Positions 60,435 through 64,000 of a stretch of DNA of 64,000 nt are shown here, in pieces. The position numbers were made by a program, and so were the translations under genes. The stretch lies in contig NZ_SIXF01000018.1 of NCBI RefSeq assembly GCF_004310665.1, forward strand, positions 49,807 through 113,806. The letters are read 5' to 3'. The notes beneath the pieces were generated by a model. The model was given only the letters and a program-made list of their open reading frames with translations. It was not told the origin of the DNA and ran no database searches. Numbering within the stretch: position 1 is the stretch's first letter; each line of letters begins with the position of its first letter. Source of the DNA: Pedobacter kyonggii (lineage in GTDB: Bacteria; Bacteroidota; Bacteroidia; Sphingobacteriales; Sphingobacteriaceae).

Positions 60435-62264
60435 TTATTTGTATTTGACCTGCATCTGGTCATAAAAATCTTTCAGCACGAAGAAGGCTTTCTTTTTCTT
60501 ACCTGTTTCGCTGATCAAGCCTTTACGGTTCCAGAAATTCTGATAAATAGGGTGTTGTCTTCTTGGTGATCTGAAATCGGTTAAAATCCATGGTGTCATG
60601 CCCCGTAAAGCGCCAATTTTGCTTAACATAGTGATCTGATTTTTGTACAATGCCTCTTGGTATTCTTCGCTCCAACGTGTATTTTCATCGGCGTGGAAAC
60701 CGCCCAAAGCATCGCCACCAAACTCAGTAACTACCACAGGTTTTTTATATTTAATATCGAAATTGTATTTGGTAATTTCGGATGGATTACCTCCCCAGTA
60801 CCAGCCAGCATATTCATTAAAACTTACCAGATCGATTTTTTCGCCCAGGGGATCGTTTAAAATGATATTATTTCCTTCACGGTGTACTTCTAAAGCAGCA
60901 GCCACTAAACGGGTATCATCCAAAGAGCGGGCAGTTTCTGCCAAATTGCTCATAAAACTCAAACGGGCATCGCTTAACGGCGTTTCGTTACCAATAGACC
61001 AGACGATTACACTTGCCCTGTTTTTATCGCGTACGATTAAATCAGTCAATTGTTTTTTTGCGTTGGCATAGGTTGCCGGATTTGTCCAGCTGATGGTCCA
61101 GTAAACAGGAACTTCAGCCCAAACCAATAGCCCCATTTCATCGGCAAGGCGAATCATTTCTTCGTTATGCGGATAATGTGCAAGGCGAACGTAGTTACAG
61201 TTCATATCTTTTGCCCATTGCAACATCATGCGCATGTCGCCTTCTGAACGTAAACGACCAGCTATAAGCGGGTTTTCGTCATGTAGTGAGATTCCTCTTA
61301 AAAAAACAGATTTACCGTTTAACAGAATGCTATCGCCATCAACCTGAATGGTTCTGAAACCAATTTTATCGTTGATATTTTCTTTATCGGTTTTAATATT
61401 TACTGCATATAATTTTGGCGTTTCCGGCGACCATAAACTTAAATTGTTCCAGATAAACTCATCTACAATTTTACCTTCGCTATCTGTTTTGTATTTCTTT
61501 TCGAGCTTCAGCTCTGGAATAGAAAGCGTAATTTCCTGTCCAGCGGTTGCATCAGCAAGTTTTACCGAAAAATTCAATAAGTTATTGCTTCCTTTAACGA
61601 GCTGAAGTTTATAATCACTGATAAAATGTTCAGGAAATTCAGCCAAGTAAACATCCCGTGTAATGCCCCCATAGTTCCACCAATCGGTATTTACAGTTGG
61701 AATTTCATCCTGTTTGCGGATATTATCAACTTTAAGCACAATGGAATTTTCGCCAACTTTTAAGTTATTGGTTACATCGAACTGGAAAGGCGTAAAACCA
61801 CCTTTGTGTACACCCAGTTTTTTACCGTTGAGGTAAACATGGGCTTCGTAATTTACTGCACCGAAATACACGAAGTATTTTTTCCCCTTTTCTGGTTTTG
61901 CATCAAACTTTTTGCGCAGCCACACATTGCCTTCGTAAAGTTCTAATTTTTCTGATTGCGAGTTCCAATCGCCAGGAACATTCATTTGAGGTGAATGATC
62001 GAAATCATACTCAATCAGCTCTGACTTATCTTTCTGAATTTTATCATCGTAATAACCTCCGGTTCCGGTTTTCGACTGATCGAATGGATCGTGACGATAA
62101 TCGTAATAACCGTTTTCGTAAGGATCAACAATATAATTCCATTTACCATTAAGGCTCTGGATTTTCCGGCCCTGAATGTTTTGTATAGCGGTAACCTGAC
62201 CGTAACTGATTGATGAAAGGAGCGATAAGCAGATTAAAAATACGCTATAGGTTGTTTTTAGCAT
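60435..62264 (-). CDS. Glycoside hydrolase family 2 (beta-glucuronidase type)
   Basis: 609 residues, secreted (signal peptide ending SISYGQ). Sugar-binding (GDWNSQSEKLELYEGNVWLR), immunoglobulin-like and TIM-barrel domains are in the usual order. Acid/base Glu427 is in WSIGNET and nucleophile Glu514 in VVTEFGGD. The NTDWWNYGGITRDV segment is characteristic of beta-glucuronidases. With the two downstream genes it supplies glucuronate to the mannonate branch. First gene of the operon, divergent from the LacI gene. A TAGTTTTG -7 box lies at 62299-62306 on the minus strand. Confidence 0.92.
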   Translation of the reverse strand: MLKTTYSVFLICLSLLSSISYGQVTAIQNIQGRKIQSLNGKWNYIVDPYENGYYDYRHDPFDQSKTGTGGYYDDKIQKDKSELIEYDFDHSPQMNVPGDWNSQSEKLELYEGNVWLRKKFDAKPEKGKKYFVYFGAVNYEAHVYLNGKKLGVHKGGFTPFQFDVTNNLKVGENSIVLKVDNIRKQDEIPTVNTDWWNYGGITRDVYLAEFPEHFISDYKLQLVKGSNNLLNFSVKLADATAGQEITLSIPELKLEKKYKTDSEGKIVDEFIWNNLSLWSPETPKLYAVNIKTDKENINDKIGFRTIQVDGDSILLNGKSVFLRGISLHDENPLIAGRLRSEGDMRMMLQWAKDMNCNYVRLAHYPHNEEMIRLADEMGLLVWAEVPVYWTISWTNPATYANAKKQLTDLIVRDKNRASVIVWSIGNETPLSDARLSFMSNLAETARSLDDTRLVAAALEVHREGNNIILNDPLGEKIDLVSFNEYAGWYWGGNPSEITKYNFDIKYKKPVVVTEFGGDALGGFHADENTRWSEEYQEALYKNQITMLSKIGALRGMTPWILTDFRSPRRQHPIYQNFWNRKGLISETGKKKKAFFVLKDFYDQMQVKYK

Positions 62265-62613
62265 AACTTAAGTTTTAATATTAATTAATTGATCGTTTCA
62301 AAACTAACAATTAATTAACAGACGGTGTTTCCACTGCCCTCCTAAATTTGAGCAAAATTTAGTTTTTCATTAATAACGAGCAATTTGCTCCAAAAGCATA
62401 AGTTAAATTTTTGACAGGATTGGCTGACAGCAAGTAATGATTTCATCATGTTTATTTGGGTAGTTTGTGCTAGTGATCACGAATTTAGAAAAGCTTAAAA
62501 AATTAAACGTTTTAAAATAGGCCAAAACGTAACAAATTCCACTGAAACAACATTTCAAACGTTTGAAATAATTGCGTTTTTTTCTTAACTATGCATGGAG
62601 ATTGGAAAAGATA
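62265..62613. promoter_or_regulatory. Divergent control region with LacI-type operators
   Basis: 349 bp between the glucuronidase operon and lacI. A perfect 18-bp palindrome ATTTCAAACGTTTGAAAT lies at 62552-62569, 44 bp before the lacI start, with a central CG as in LacI-family operators. A second CG-centred site, AAACGTTT, is at 62505-62512. On the operon side the -7 box (62299-62306, minus) is overlapped by a TTTCAAAAC half-site. Autorepression and repression of the operon are inferred. Confidence 0.75.
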
Positions 62614-63630
62614 ATGAATAATACCCCTGTTACACTAAAATTCTTGGCTGAGAAGTTAAAGATGTCAGTATCAACAGTATCAAAAGCCCTTAATAACTAC
62701 CCAACCATAAATGAGTACACGAAACAACGTGTTCAGGAAATGGCCCGCGATCTGCATTTTACGCCCAATAAATCAGCTATTAATTTAAAGGAAAAGAAAT
62801 CGCACATTATTGGTATTATCTTACCCAATCTTTTAGATCATTTTTTTACCAGAAGTATTTATGGTGTAGAGCAATTTGCCACACAAAACGGATATAATGT
62901 AATCATCAGCCAATCTCACGATGACCTGAAAAAAGAAATCCAATCTGCAAATATGTTGTTGCGGAGCCGGGTTGATGGTTTGATTGTGGCCATTTCAAAA
63001 CACACACAGGATTTTGCGCATTTAGACCAGTTCGAAAACATGGGCATTCCGGTAGTATATTATACCCGAAACCCGAGTTTTAACTTAAGTTGCCATAAAG
63101 TTTTGGGCAATACTTTTCAGGGCTGTTATCAGGCTACAAAGTTTTTAATAGACAGGGGGCACAAAAAAATTGCTTATTTGGGCGGTCCAAAAATGATTAA
63201 TTTTACGCACGAACGCTTTAATGGCTACATCAATGCTTTAAATGATAATCAGGTTCCTTTTTCATCAGAATTGGTTGCTTATACCGATTTCGACAAAGAA
63301 AATACAATCTCAGCAATTAAGAATTTATTTGCCAACCCAGAAAATATGCCTACTGCGCTCGTGGCTTTTAAAGAACCTATTATGTTCGATGCGATGAAAT
63401 ACCTGAAATCGATAAACCACCCTGACTTTGACAAAATTGAATACGTAGGATTCGGGAACACCTCTTTTATCAGTTATCTCGATTCACCACCTATTGCCTC
63501 AATTGAAGAAAACCCAGAATCAGTAGGCGAAAATGCAATTAAACTATTGATACAATTGATCAACAAAGAAATTGATATTCATAATTACCAGAAAGTAATG
63601 GTGGATTGTAAGTTGATAGTACATGGGTAA
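62614..63630 (+). CDS. LacI-family transcriptional regulator
   Basis: About 338 residues from the ATG at 62614. The HTH is TLKFLAEKLKMSVSTVSKAL, followed by a hinge with NNYPTINEYTKQRVQEMA and a periplasmic-binding-like sensor domain (HIIGIILPNLLDHFFTRSIY, YLGGPKMINFTHERFNGYIN). It is divergent from the glucuronidase operon and a CG-centred palindrome sits before its start, so it probably controls that operon in response to a uronate. An in-frame extension upstream is not supported. Confidence 0.93.
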   Translation: MNNTPVTLKFLAEKLKMSVSTVSKALNNYPTINEYTKQRVQEMARDLHFTPNKSAINLKEKKSHIIGIILPNLLDHFFTRSIYGVEQFATQNGYNVIISQSHDDLKKEIQSANMLLRSRVDGLIVAISKHTQDFAHLDQFENMGIPVVYYTRNPSFNLSCHKVLGNTFQGCYQATKFLIDRGHKKIAYLGGPKMINFTHERFNGYINALNDNQVPFSSELVAYTDFDKENTISAIKNLFANPENMPTALVAFKEPIMFDAMKYLKSINHPDFDKIEYVGFGNTSFISYLDSPPIASIEENPESVGENAIKLLIQLINKEIDIHNYQKVMVDCKLIVHG

Positions 63631-63719
63631 GCGTTTGGCGGGAGGTGTTTGGCGTTTTGTGCGCAACGTTGTATTCACTCGATCGTCATGCTGTCCCGAA
63701 TGTTCGCATTAGCGTCAAG

Positions 63720-64000
63720 TTAATGATATTGACAAAGGTTGAAAAGTCTGTGATTATTATTTAAAAGGGAAAAAGCAACTTGTAGTTCTAAACACATTTG
63801 ACAATGTCTACAAGCCGCTTTTTCAACTCTAAAATAAAGAAAAGATTTGATATTTTTTTTAATGGATCAACCATTGATACTATAGCTCGAAGCAGTGGTT
63901 TTCTTCAGCGCAGTGCAAAGAAGATTTCTCCGATGGATTTTGTTATGGGCTTTGTGTTAAGCTGTTCTCAAATACAAAACACATTCAGTCAATGGGCTTT
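63720..64000 (+). mobile_element. Partial IS4-type insertion sequence (cut by window edge)
   Basis: From an ATG at 63804 the frame is open to the end of the window: MSTSRFFNSKIKKRFDIFFN, then DTIARSSGFLQRSAKKISPM and FVMGFVLSCSQIQNTFSQWA. It has the N-terminal character of an IS4-family transposase, whose remainder lies outside. The left end of the element is not located; an inverted repeat may lie near 63720-63760 but I cannot confirm one without the right end. The upstream 60 bp include gatcgtcatgctgtcccgaat mosaic-repeat words. Confidence 0.65.

Overview
The window looks like the chromosome of a Bacteroidota species in the family Sphingobacteriaceae, most likely Pedobacter or a close relative. 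The evidence is low G+C, promoters of the TTTG-N19/20-TAnnTTTG type, few Shine-Dalgarno sequences, a carboxypeptidase-like TonB-dependent receptor, LytTR/LytS two-component genes, MacB/FtsX permeases, and many short mosaic repeats between genes. Genus is inferred from protein style only.

Layout. 0.1-3.5 kb: an overlapping HipA-like kinase/DUF3037 pair, a repeat-rich gap, and a small cluster with a membrane protein, a KTSC protein and an Fpg/Nei DNA glycosylase. 3.7-6.0 kb: idi, crtB and a MerR regulator with a B12-binding domain (CarH/LitR type), an isoprenoid/carotenoid operon. 6.7-10.0 kb: LytTR regulator, LytS-type kinase, second LytTR regulator and a lone receiver. 10-14 kb: barrel protein, exonuclease/GIY-YIG fusion, MmcQ/YjbR protein, VOC protein, and an ArsR/AHSA1 pair behind a clear operator. 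14.3-18.4 kb: bioA, Nudix, CDF transporter, aminotransferase. 18.9-28.2 kb: mostly housekeeping genes (queA, ispD, PduO-type cobalamin adenosyltransferase, LolD/MacB ATPase, gatC, plsC, trpS, deoxynucleoside kinase, kdsB). 28.2-39.1 kb: MarR-GNAT fusion, two surface proteins, pyrG, yidC, S9 peptidase, SpmA/SpmB fusion. 39.2-51.2 kb: thioesterase, TonB receptor, FtsX-type permease, MaoC hydratase, phosphonatase-like HAD protein, two decayed genes and a PhyH dioxygenase. 51.3-63.6 kb: carbohydrate region with GH3 and GH31 (xyloglucan type), DUF1826, tRNA-Arg, and a beta-glucuronidase/mannonate oxidoreductase/mannonate dehydratase operon divergent from a LacI regulator. The right edge cuts an IS4-type transposase.

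How it fits together. IspD and Idi act in isoprenoid supply and CrtB draws on it; the B12-type regulator beside them suggests light- or cobalamin-controlled carotenoid synthesis. The uxu-type operon takes released glucuronic acid to 2-keto-3-deoxygluconate. GH31 and GH3 can strip xylose and glucose from xyloglucan oligosaccharides. The strongest non-coding signals are operator-promoter structures (ArsR, MarR, LacI, the permease upstream region, the GH31 direct repeats, the TonB-receptor boxes) and mobile short repeats that have entered the kdsB and bioA reading frames. I found no CRISPR array, rRNA or prophage.
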